From positions 1-6,468 of the forward strand of contig NVTJ01000165.1 of NCBI GenBank assembly GCA_002401545.1: a stretch of DNA of 6,468 bases. The letters run 5' to 3'. Shown in pieces: positions 1 to 5,662 of the stretch. The first letter of the stretch is position 1. The number at the start of each line of letters is the position of its first letter. The notes below the pieces were generated by a model. It saw only the letters and a program-made list of their open reading frames with translations. It ran no database searches and was not told the DNA's origin. This stretch comes from Alphaproteobacteria bacterium (GTDB taxonomy: Bacteria > Pseudomonadota > Alphaproteobacteria > Sphingomonadales > Emcibacteraceae). Both the position numbers and the translations under genes were made by a program.

Positions 1-36
1 TTTCAAATTTAGTGAAATTAAAGTTGGAATAAGCCA

Positions 37-405
37 ATGATTCAAATGCAAACCAATCTTGACGTTGCCGATAACTCTGGCGCCCGCCGTGTTCAGTGCA
101 TCAAGGTACTCGGTGGTTCCAAGCGCAAAGTCGCTGGTGTCGGCGATATCATTGTCGTGAGTATCAAGGAAGCAATTCCGCGCGGCAAAGTGAAAAAAGG
201 TCAGGTGCATCGTGCTGTAATCGTCCGCACGAAAAAAGATATTCAACGTTCCGATGGGACGGCCATTCGGTTTGACAGCAACGCTGCTGTTCTGATCAAC
301 AAACAGAATGAGCCTATTGGTACGCGTATCTTTGGCCCTGTGGTACGTGAGTTACGCGCAGCCAAACATATGAAAATTATCTCTCTTGCTCCGGAGGTGC
401 TGTAA
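37..405 (+). CDS. rplN: 50S ribosomal protein L14
   Basis: L14 (uL14) binds 23S rRNA on the interface side of the large subunit and contributes to inter-subunit bridges. The 122-residue product is full length for the family (about 122-123). Visible family hallmarks are the N-terminal MIQMQTNLDVADNSGARRV, the IPRGKVKKG segment near residues 48-55, the signature around residues 60-88 (VIVRTKKDIQRSDGTAIRFD), and the C-terminal KIISLAPEVL. The ATG start is fixed by the conserved MIQ N-terminus, with a modest GGA about 8 nt upstream. The stop overlaps the rplX start by one base (TAATG), which suggests translational coupling. The usual upstream neighbour, rpsQ, is not recognisable in the 36 bases before it. 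Identity is certain from the sequence; function is family knowledge. Confidence 0.98.
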   Translation: MIQMQTNLDVADNSGARRVQCIKVLGGSKRKVAGVGDIIVVSIKEAIPRGKVKKGQVHRAVIVRTKKDIQRSDGTAIRFDSNAAVLINKQNEPIGTRIFGPVVRELRAAKHMKIISLAPEVL

Positions 406-725
406 TGGCGACCGCAAAATTTAAAATCAAGAAGGGCGATGAGGTCATCGTTCTCACTGGTAAGGATAAAGGCAAGAAAGGCGAGATCATCCGTATGATT
501 ACCGCTAAATCCCGTGCCGTTGTTCAAGGTATCAATATGGTGAAACGCCATACCCGCCAGACTCAGACCGAAGAAGGCGGCATCATTTCCAAGGAAGCCT
601 CAATTCATGTTTCCAATCTGGCTTTGATTGACCCCAAGTCAGACAAAGCAACCAAGATTGGCTATAAATTTGAAAAAGACGGCACCAAGGTTCGTATCTC
701 ACGCGCATCAGGGGAGGCAATATAA
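405..725 (+). CDS. rplX: 50S ribosomal protein L24
   Basis: L24 (uL24) is an assembly-initiating protein that binds the 5' domain of 23S rRNA early in 50S formation and later sits near the exit tunnel. The 106-residue product has the KOW motif at about residues 7-34 (KIKKGDEVIVLTGKDKGKKG). This is followed by the conserved GINMVKRHTRQTQ segment at 42-54, GGIISKEASIHVSNLAL, and a C-terminal GYKFEKDGTKVRISR. The start overlaps the rplN stop by one base and is preceded by a very strong GGAGGTG at 393-399. The stop overlaps the rplE start in the same way. Re-initiation by the same ribosomes across three genes is therefore likely. Length and motifs are normal, and nothing is missing. Confidence 0.98.
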   Translation: MATAKFKIKKGDEVIVLTGKDKGKKGEIIRMITAKSRAVVQGINMVKRHTRQTQTEEGGIISKEASIHVSNLALIDPKSDKATKIGYKFEKDGTKVRISRASGEAI

Positions 726-1282
726 TGGCTAAATATACCCCTCGTCTGCGGGAAGTTTACGAAAGTGAAGTTCGCGCCAAATTGCAGGACGAGTTTAAAT
801 TCGGCAATGTGATGGAAATCCCCCGTCTTGAGAAAATCGTGATCAACATGGGTGTTGGTGAAGCGGTCGGTGACAGCAAGAAGATTAAAAAAGCTGTTGA
901 GGAAATGACCAAGATTTCCGGCCAGAAGCCCGTCACCACCAAGGCGAAAAAATCTATTGCGACATTTAAACTTCGTGAAGAAATGGCAATTGGCTGCAAG
1001 GTAACCCTTCGCGGCAACCGCATGTATGAGTTTCTGGATCGTCTGATTCAGGTTGCCTTGCCACGTGTCCGTGACTTTCGCGGTGTCAAGCCCACCAGTT
1101 TTGACGGCCGGGGCAATTATGCTCTTGGACTTAAAGAACAGTTGGTATTTCCTGAAATCGCCTATGACGATGTAGACGATACCCGGGGAATGGACATCAT
1201 CATTTGTACATCAGCGAAAACTGACGATGAAGCAAGATCGCTTTTGTCCGGTTTTCAGATGCCTTTTCAGAAAAAAGATTAG
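725..1282 (+). CDS. rplE: 50S ribosomal protein L5
   Basis: L5 (uL5) binds 5S rRNA and helix 84 of 23S rRNA in the central protuberance and contacts the P-site tRNA and S13. The 185-residue protein is slightly longer than the E. coli form (179), mainly at the C-terminus (FQKKD). Recognisable blocks are the signature near residues 35-50 (LEKIVINMGVGEAVGD), SGQKPVTTKAKKSIATFKLR at 65-84, GCKVTLRGNRMYEFLDRL at 90-107, and PRVRDFRG followed by SFDGRGNYALGLKEQ at 113-139. The ATG overlaps the rplX stop, and GGGGAGG lies at 711-717. In E. coli the spc operon is autoregulated by S8 binding near the start of this gene. A possible small stem around this start is listed separately, but S8 control is not shown here. 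Confidence 0.98.
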   Translation: MAKYTPRLREVYESEVRAKLQDEFKFGNVMEIPRLEKIVINMGVGEAVGDSKKIKKAVEEMTKISGQKPVTTKAKKSIATFKLREEMAIGCKVTLRGNRMYEFLDRLIQVALPRVRDFRGVKPTSFDGRGNYALGLKEQLVFPEIAYDDVDDTRGMDIIICTSAKTDDEARSLLSGFQMPFQKKD

Positions 1283-1315
1283 GCCAGAAAACAGAATAGG
1301 CTAAGGAAATTTGAT

Positions 1316-1621
1316 ATGGCTAAAGTAAGTGCTATTGAAAAAAACATGAAACGTGAACGTCTGGTGGCAAAATATGCTGACAAACGTGCGGCTTTGAAAA
1401 AAGCAGCAGTTGACCCGGATATTTCACCTGAGGAACAGTTTATGGCGCGGCTCAAGCTCGCTAAACTGCCCCGCAACAGCGCACCGACCCGCTTGCGTAA
1501 CCGTTGTCAGGTTACGGGCCGTCCGCGCAGTTATTATCGTAAATTTAAAATGTCTCGTATCGCACTCCGTGATTTGGCCTCAGATGGCTATCTTCCCGGT
1601 GTGACGAAGTCGAGCTGGTAA
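1316..1621 (+). CDS. rpsN: 30S ribosomal protein S14, zinc-independent type
   Basis: S14 (uS14) binds the 3' major domain of 16S rRNA in the head of the 30S subunit. The 101-residue length marks the long C-minus form. Only one cysteine (Cys64, in RNRCQVTGRPRSYYRKFKM at 61-79) is present, and the paired CXXC zinc ribbon of the short 61-residue form is absent. The C-terminal LPGVTKSSW is the classic ending. The start MAKVSAIEKNMKRERLV is family-typical and is preceded by AAGGA at 1303-1307, 8 nt away. It sits 33 bp after rplE, one of the larger gaps of the ribosomal block. Because this copy needs no zinc, it cannot act as a zinc-sparing partner to itself; a second short S14 elsewhere in the genome is neither implied nor excluded. 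Confidence 0.98.
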   Translation: MAKVSAIEKNMKRERLVAKYADKRAALKKAAVDPDISPEEQFMARLKLAKLPRNSAPTRLRNRCQVTGRPRSYYRKFKMSRIALRDLASDGYLPGVTKSSW

Positions 1622-1635
1622 GGGAGGACAGACAG

Positions 1636-2031
1636 ATGTCAATGAGTGATCCTCTGGCAGATATGCTGACACGCATTCGTAATGGACAACGTGTAAATAA
1701 AGAAACGGTCAGTTCGCCTGCCTCCAACATGCGTCAACGTGTGCTTGATGTGCTGGAACGTGAAGGCTTTATCCGTGGCTATAACCGTGATGAGAACGGT
1801 GGCAAGCCACAGATTAATATTGAGTTGAAATATCATGAAGGTAATCCGGTAATCCGCGAAATCAGGCGTATTTCCAAGCCGGGTCTTCGGGTTTATTCTT
1901 CTGTGGCGGACCTGCCACGGATCAGAAACGGCCTGGGTATTTCTATTGTATCAACCCCCAAAGGTGTTCTCTCCGATTCTGAAGCCCGTGCTCAGAATGT
2001 GGGTGGCGAGATCATCTGCACAGTATTCTAA
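1636..2031 (+). CDS. rpsH: 30S ribosomal protein S8
   Basis: S8 (uS8) binds helix 21 of 16S rRNA in the central domain and organises the platform of the 30S subunit. In E. coli it also represses the spc operon by binding its own mRNA. The 131-residue product matches the family in length. It has MSMSDPLADMLTRIRNG at the N-terminus, EGFIRGY at 43-49, KPGLRVY at 81-87, GLGISIVSTPKGVLSDSEAR at 99-118, and the C-terminal GGEIICTVF that holds much of the rRNA-binding surface. Two in-frame ATGs exist (1636 and 1642). The first is preferred because GGGAGG at 1622-1627 is 8 nt from it and because S8 proteins usually begin MSM. The gene follows rpsN by 14 bp. Confidence 0.98.
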   Translation: MSMSDPLADMLTRIRNGQRVNKETVSSPASNMRQRVLDVLEREGFIRGYNRDENGGKPQINIELKYHEGNPVIREIRRISKPGLRVYSSVADLPRIRNGLGISIVSTPKGVLSDSEARAQNVGGEIICTVF

Positions 2032-2042
2032 GGATATTATCT

Positions 2043-2576
2043 ATGTCTAGAATTGGTAAAAAACCGGTTGCTGTGCCACAGGGTATCGAAGCAAATCTTA
2101 ACGGTAAGGACCTTACTGTCAAGGGGCCAAAGGGTATGCTATCCATGACTTTCGTCAGTGATGTTGATGTGAAGCTTGAGGGTGGCAATATTTCTGTAAG
2201 CCCGATCGGTGAGACAAAGCGGGCCCGCTCCATGTGGGGTATGCAGCGCACATTGGCTGCCAACCTGATTGAAGGTGTGGTCAACGGATATTCCAAGACG
2301 CTGCTTCTGGTTGGTGTTGGTTACCGTGCCGCCCTACAGGGCAAGCAGATCAAACTTCAGCTTGGGTACAGTCATGATGTTATGTTCCAGATCCCCGAAG
2401 GTATTGATGTTAAATGCCCGGATCAGACAACGATCATCATATCCGGTATCGACAAGCAAAAGGTCGGGCAGACAGCCGCAGAAATTCGTGAATGGCGTAA
2501 ACCGGAGCCTTATAAGGGCAAGGGTGTTAAATATGCTGGTGAATTTATCTTCCGTAAAGAAGGTAAGAAGAAATAA
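2043..2576 (+). CDS. rplF: 50S ribosomal protein L6
   Basis: L6 (uL6) binds helix 97 of 23S rRNA near the sarcin-ricin loop and the factor-binding site, and is needed late in 50S assembly. The 177-residue protein has the typical duplicated L6 fold, with repeats at roughly residues 11-82 and 90-165. Markers include MSRIGKKPVAVPQG, the VKGPKG block at 26-31, RSMWGMQRTLAANLIEGV at 62-79, VGVGYRAALQG at 90-100, and the signature PEPYKGKGVKYAGE at 154-167, followed by a lysine-rich tail. Its Shine-Dalgarno (TAAGGA, 2029-2034) overlaps the rpsH stop codon. Translation ends at two adjacent in-frame stops (TAA TAG, 2574-2579), and the second stop runs into the ribosome-binding site of rplR. Confidence 0.98.
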   Translation: MSRIGKKPVAVPQGIEANLNGKDLTVKGPKGMLSMTFVSDVDVKLEGGNISVSPIGETKRARSMWGMQRTLAANLIEGVVNGYSKTLLLVGVGYRAALQGKQIKLQLGYSHDVMFQIPEGIDVKCPDQTTIIISGIDKQKVGQTAAEIREWRKPEPYKGKGVKYAGEFIFRKEGKKK

Positions 2577-2588
2577 TAGGTGCAGGTT

Positions 2589-2951
2589 ATGCTTAACAGA
2601 CAAAAATTATTCAATCGCCGCCGCGCTCGGGTACGCACAAGTATCAGCCGCGTGGCAGCAGGACGGCCCCGTCTTTCTGTACATCGTACGAACCAGCATA
2701 TCTATGCCCAGGTTATTGACGATGCACAGGGCGTTACAGTTGCTGCGGCATCCACACTGGATGCCACCCTGTGCAAAGGCCTGAAAGTTGGCAGTAATGC
2801 CGAGGCCGCAGCAAAGGTAGGAAAATTAATTGCAGACCGCGCCAAAAGCGCCGGTATTGATACAGTGGTTTTTGACCGCGGTGGGTTTCTTTTCCACGGC
2901 CGGGTCAAGGCTCTGGCCGATGCCGCGCGTGAAGCTGGTTTGAATTTCTAA
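2589..2951 (+). CDS. rplR: 50S ribosomal protein L18
   Basis: L18 (uL18) binds 5S rRNA and, with L5, anchors it in the central protuberance of the large subunit. I place the start at ATG 2589, giving 120 residues beginning MLNRQKLFNRRRARVR. An in-frame GTG at 2580 would add MQV but would leave the AGGTG at 2578-2582 inside the gene, whereas this motif is well spaced from 2589, and alphaproteobacterial L18 proteins commonly start a few residues before the basic RRRARVR stretch. Conserved blocks are RPRLSVHRTNQHIYAQVID at 26-44 and the C-terminal FDRGGFLFHGRVKALADA followed by AREAGLNF at 95-120. Only 12 bases separate this start from the rplF stop. Identity is secure; the exact start is the only uncertainty. 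Confidence 0.95.
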   Translation: MLNRQKLFNRRRARVRTSISRVAAGRPRLSVHRTNQHIYAQVIDDAQGVTVAAASTLDATLCKGLKVGSNAEAAAKVGKLIADRAKSAGIDTVVFDRGGFLFHGRVKALADAAREAGLNF

Positions 2952-2973
2952 AGGAATATGAAGGGAAGACAAT

Positions 2974-3558
2974 ATGGCGCGATTTGAAAAAGATAACCGT
3001 CAGCAGGAAAGTGATCTGATTGAAAAACTGGTTCACATTAACCGCGTGGCCAAAGTGGTCAAGGGTGGTCGTCGTTTCGGTTTTGCCGCCCTGGTTGTCG
3101 TTGGTGATGGCAAGGGTAAGGTTGGCTTCGGTAAGGGTAAGGCCCGCGAAGTCCCCGAAGCAATCCGTAAAGCAACAGAAGAAGCAAAGAAAAGCATGAT
3201 CCGCATTCCCCTGCGGGAAGGCCGGACATTGCATCATGACATCGAAGGCCGTCACGGCGCGGGTAAAGTTATCATCCGTTCAGCACAGGCTGGTACGGGC
3301 ATCATTGCCGGTGGTCCAATGCGGGCGGTTTTTGAAGCCCTGGGTGTTCAGGATGTTGTGACCAAGTCAACAGGGTCATCTAACCCTTACAACATGGTTC
3401 GTGGCACATTTGATGCGCTCAGCAAGCAATCTTCGCCGCGTATGGTTGCCGCAAGACGGAGCAAAAAGGTTGGTGAAATCGTGAGCCGCCGTGGTGAACG
3501 GGAAGCTGTTGCCCCAACTGAAGCGGCTCCTGAAGCGGTGCAAGAGGTAACGGAGTAA
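2974..3558 (+). CDS. rpsE: 30S ribosomal protein S5
   Basis: S5 (uS5) sits where the body, head and mRNA entry site of the 30S subunit meet and influences decoding fidelity; its N-terminal loop is the known site of spectinomycin-resistance changes. The 194-residue protein has the double-stranded-RNA-binding-like N-domain at about 13-80, with the loop VVKGGRRFGFAAL at 28-40 and VGDGKGKVGFGKGKA at 43-57. The C-domain includes GAGKVIIRSAQAGTGIIAGG at 95-114 and KSTGSSNPYNMVRGTFDAL at 131-149. Compared with E. coli (167 aa) it carries an extra Ala/Glu/Pro-rich acidic tail from about residue 177. AAGGGAAG at 2961-2968 supports ATG 2974. An out-of-frame ATG at 2958 is judged irrelevant. Confidence 0.98.
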   Translation: MARFEKDNRQQESDLIEKLVHINRVAKVVKGGRRFGFAALVVVGDGKGKVGFGKGKAREVPEAIRKATEEAKKSMIRIPLREGRTLHHDIEGRHGAGKVIIRSAQAGTGIIAGGPMRAVFEALGVQDVVTKSTGSSNPYNMVRGTFDALSKQSSPRMVAARRSKKVGEIVSRRGEREAVAPTEAAPEAVQEVTE

Positions 3559-3562
3559 GATA

Positions 3563-3751
3563 ATGGCTGTTAAGAAAACACTGAAGGTAACGCAGACCGG
3601 TAGCCCGATCCGCCGCCCACAGGATCAGCGGGCAACGCTCATTGGTCTTGGTCTGAATAAAATGCACCGTACCCGTGAACTGGAAGATACCCCGGCTATC
3701 CGTGGCATGATCCGCAAGGTTCGCCATATGGTGAAGGTTGAAGAAGTTTAA
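3563..3751 (+). CDS. rpmD: 50S ribosomal protein L30
   Basis: L30 (uL30) is a small single-domain protein that binds 23S rRNA near the 5S-associated region; it is dispensable or absent in some bacteria. The 62-residue product shows the family pattern: basic beta-strand KKTLKVTQTGSPIRRP, the conserved QRATLIGLGLNKMHRTREL at 23-41, and PAIRGMIRKVRHMVKVEE at the end. Length is normal (about 58-63). Four bases separate it from rpsE, and its Shine-Dalgarno (CGGAG, 3551-3555) lies inside the last rpsE codons, so coupling is likely. Its last 17 bases, including the stop, recur almost exactly 50 bp downstream in front of rplO (see repeat entry). Confidence 0.97.
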   Translation: MAVKKTLKVTQTGSPIRRPQDQRATLIGLGLNKMHRTRELEDTPAIRGMIRKVRHMVKVEEV

Positions 3752-3801
3752 TCCCTCCCCATATGACCTAAAGTCATAGGGAACAGGTTGAAGAAGGTTA
3801 A
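3735..3801 (+). repeat. Direct repeat pair, 17 nt, 16 of 17 identical
   Basis: The rpmD 3' end at 3735-3751 (AGGTTGAAGAAGTTTAA) recurs at 3785-3801 with one change (T3747 to G3797). Identity stops at both edges. The first copy encodes VEEV plus the stop codon. The second is non-coding, out of phase by 50 bp, and supplies the AAGG that serves as the rplO ribosome-binding site. The 33 bases between the copies contain a bulged hairpin. This could be a short slippage duplication, or a small palindromic insertion with duplicated flanks. Chance similarity among purine-rich ribosome-binding segments is less likely at this length but not excluded. Confidence 0.7.
3758..3781 (+). other. Bulged stem-loop in the rpmD-rplO spacer
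   Basis: CCC (3758-3760) pairs with GGG (3779-3781) and TATGAC (3762-3767) with GTCATA (3773-3778). This gives nine pairs with a single bulged A at 3761 and a five-base loop (CTAAA). No T-run follows, so it does not look like an intrinsic terminator; transcription must continue into rplO and secY. It could act as an mRNA processing or stability element, or as a protein-binding site that tunes rplO translation. Its only certain property is the pairing potential. Confidence 0.5.
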
Positions 3802-3806
3802 GAACC

Positions 3807-4292
3807 ATGAGACTGAATGAATTAGCCGATAACCCCGGCGCAACAAAAAACCGCAAGCGTATTGGCCGTGGCATAGGTTCCGGTAAAGGCAAGACCGGCG
3901 GACGTGGCGTTAAAGGTCAGAAATCCCGCTCAGGGGTTGCGATCAAAGGCTTTGAAGGCGGGCAGATGCCCCTCTATCAACGTCTGCCTAAACGCGGCTT
4001 TAACAATGTTAACCGGAAAAATTTCGTGCCGGTAAATCTGGGCCGGTTGCAGGAAGCCATTGACGCCAAAAAGATTGACGCCAAAAAAACCATCACCATT
4101 GACGTGCTCAAAGCATCGGGTCTTGTCAATGCAGTTAGAGACGGTGTGCGTTTGCTGGCCATGGGTGAACTGAAATCCAAAGTAATAATCGAAGTTTCCG
4201 GTGCTTCTGCAACGGCCCTGGCCGCCGTTGAAAAAGCAGGTGGCAAGGTGACTATCATCGCCAAAGCCGCCCCCACAGAAGCTTCGGCATAA
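3807..4292 (+). CDS. rplO: 50S ribosomal protein L15
   Basis: L15 (uL15) is a late-assembly large-subunit protein whose long extended N-terminus threads into 23S rRNA near the peptidyl transferase centre. The 161-residue product shows this plan. Residues 1-70 are glycine- and lysine-rich and extended (MRLNELADNPGATKNRKR, then GRGIGSGKGKTGGRGVKGQK and KRGFNN). A globular domain follows, with the family signature at about 113-147 (GVRLLAMGELKSKV, then AVEKAGGKV). The ATG is set by MRLNEL and by AAGG at 3794-3797, 9 nt upstream. Residues 85-94 read IDAKKIDAKK, encoded by a near-perfect 15-base tandem repeat, but similar wording occurs in related L15 proteins. A short Ala/Thr/Glu tail ends the protein. 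The gap to secY is 26 bp. Confidence 0.98.
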   Translation: MRLNELADNPGATKNRKRIGRGIGSGKGKTGGRGVKGQKSRSGVAIKGFEGGQMPLYQRLPKRGFNNVNRKNFVPVNLGRLQEAIDAKKIDAKKTITIDVLKASGLVNAVRDGVRLLAMGELKSKVIIEVSGASATALAAVEKAGGKVTIIAKAAPTEASA

Positions 4293-4318
4293 TTACGGGA
4301 CGATAGGGATAAATACAG

Positions 4319-5662
4319 ATGGCATCAGCAGCTGAACAACTCGCAGCAAATCTGAACTTCAGCGCTTTTTCCAAGGCGACCGAGCTGAAGAAGCGTATCT
4401 GGTTTACCCTGTTTGCCCTTGTGGCTTACCGTCTGGGAACATATGTTCCCCTGCCGGGCATTAACCCCGTTGAGCTTGCCCGCATGTTCGAGCAGAACCA
4501 GCAGGGTATATTGGGCATGATCGATTTGTTTAATGGCGGTGCCATTCAGCGGATGAGTGTCTTTGCCCTTGGCATCATGCCCTATATCTCGGCCTCCATT
4601 ATCATGCAGTTGATGACCTCTATTTCACCGACCATCGGTCAGTTGAAAAAAGAAGGTGAGGCCGGGCGTCAGAAAATCAACCAATATACCCGTTACGGTA
4701 CGGTTATCCTGACCATTGTTCAGGGCTATGCCATTGCCTCCAGTCTGCAATCGGGCGGCATTGCCCTTGAAGGCGGCGGCGGCTTCTTCATTGCCACAAC
4801 TGTCATCACCCTTGTGGGCGGCACGTTATTGTTGATGTGGATGGGCGAGCAAATTACCGCGCGCGGCGTTGGTAACGGAATTTCACTGATTATCTTTGCC
4901 GGTATCGTGGCACAATTACCCTCTGCGATCGTGGGCACTCTGGAGTTAAGCTCCAAAGGACAGCTTGGTGGGCCGCTGGTGATTGTTGCCCTGATCGTCA
5001 TGGTTACTGCGGTGATTGGCTTTATTGTCTTTATGGAACGCGCCCAGCGCCGGTTGCTGATTCAGTATCCCAAACGTCAAACGGCTACAGGAGCCTCAAA
5101 GGGCGAGCAGTCCCATATGCCGCTGAAACTGAATACTGCCGGTGTTATTCCGCCGATCTTTGCCTCGTCCCTGTTGCTGATGCCCATGACCATTGCCGGC
5201 TTTGCCGCCGAAGGCGGACCGGAATGGATGACAACGGTGACCACTTTGCTTGGCCCCGGTCAGCCGCTGTATATGGCATTTTATGCGGCAGGTATTATCT
5301 TTTTCTGTTTCTTCTATACCGCTATTCAGTTTAATCCTGAAGAAACGGCGGATAATCTGAAGAAATACGGTGGCTTTATCCCCGGCATTCGTCCGGGTAA
5401 AAATACCGCCAATTATCTTGATTTTGTTTTAACTCGGCTGACTGTTGTCGGGGCGCTTTATCTGACCCTCGTATGTCTGCTGCCGGAAGTGCTTCGGGCG
5501 AAATATGCCATTCCCTTTTACTTTGGCGGCACATCGTTGTTGATTGTGGTCAGCGTCACCATGGATACGGTGTCCCAGATTCATTCTCATCTGATGGCGC
5601 ACCAATATGAGGGGCTTCTCAAGAAATCCAAAATCAGAGGCAAGGGGAGACGGCGCAGATGA
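4319..5662 (+). CDS. secY: Preprotein translocase subunit SecY
   Basis: SecY is the channel-forming subunit of the SecYEG translocon in the inner membrane. It passes unfolded proteins driven by SecA and inserts membrane proteins from bound ribosomes. The 447-residue protein has ten predicted membrane helices at approximately 26-45, 78-100, 123-145, 157-177, 185-207, 218-240, 273-297, 317-338, 371-391 and 397-418. The plug region and TM2 carry the conserved IDLFNGGAIQRMSVFALGIM (68-87) and PYISASIIMQL. Cytoplasmic loop C4 (ERAQRRLLIQYPKR, 240-253) and loop C5 (FNPEETADNLKKYGGFIPGI, then RPG, 338-360) hold the arginines that contact ribosome and SecA. The C-terminus is very basic (RGKGRRRR). 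AGGGA at 4305-4309 supports the ATG. The stop overlaps adk by four bases. Confidence 0.98.
   Translation: MASAAEQLAANLNFSAFSKATELKKRIWFTLFALVAYRLGTYVPLPGINPVELARMFEQNQQGILGMIDLFNGGAIQRMSVFALGIMPYISASIIMQLMTSISPTIGQLKKEGEAGRQKINQYTRYGTVILTIVQGYAIASSLQSGGIALEGGGGFFIATTVITLVGGTLLLMWMGEQITARGVGNGISLIIFAGIVAQLPSAIVGTLELSSKGQLGGPLVIVALIVMVTAVIGFIVFMERAQRRLLIQYPKRQTATGASKGEQSHMPLKLNTAGVIPPIFASSLLLMPMTIAGFAAEGGPEWMTTVTTLLGPGQPLYMAFYAAGIIFFCFFYTAIQFNPEETADNLKKYGGFIPGIRPGKNTANYLDFVLTRLTVVGALYLTLVCLLPEVLRAKYAIPFYFGGTSLLIVVSVTMDTVSQIHSHLMAHQYEGLLKKSKIRGKGRRRR

Noticed and set aside
1..36. Possible C-terminus of rpsQ (S17) or a leader inverted repeat (TTTCA/TGAAA) before rplN
   Set aside because: All three frames were read (stops at 10-12, 30-32 and 38-40) and none gives a recognisable S17 ending; the five-base inverted repeat is too short and may be cut by the window edge.
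2269..2784. Plus-strand open frame of about 171 codons across rplF and rplR
   Set aside because: It is out of frame with two confidently identified ribosomal proteins and covers their junction; it looks like the product of codon bias.
2958..2987. Nine-codon ORF (MKGRQYGAI) starting before rpsE, with AAGGA next to it
   Set aside because: The AAGGA is only two bases from its ATG, too close for good initiation, and the proper AAGGGAAG of rpsE lies within it.
3419..3892. Minus-strand open frame of about 157 codons across rpsE, rpmD and rplO
   Set aside because: It spans three conserved genes on the other strand and the product resembles no family; it is a shadow frame.
4059..4088. Tandem 15-base repeat in rplO encoding IDAKK twice
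   Set aside because: Related L15 proteins commonly have an IDAGKLDA-like phrase here, so the repetition probably reflects conserved protein sequence rather than a recent duplication.
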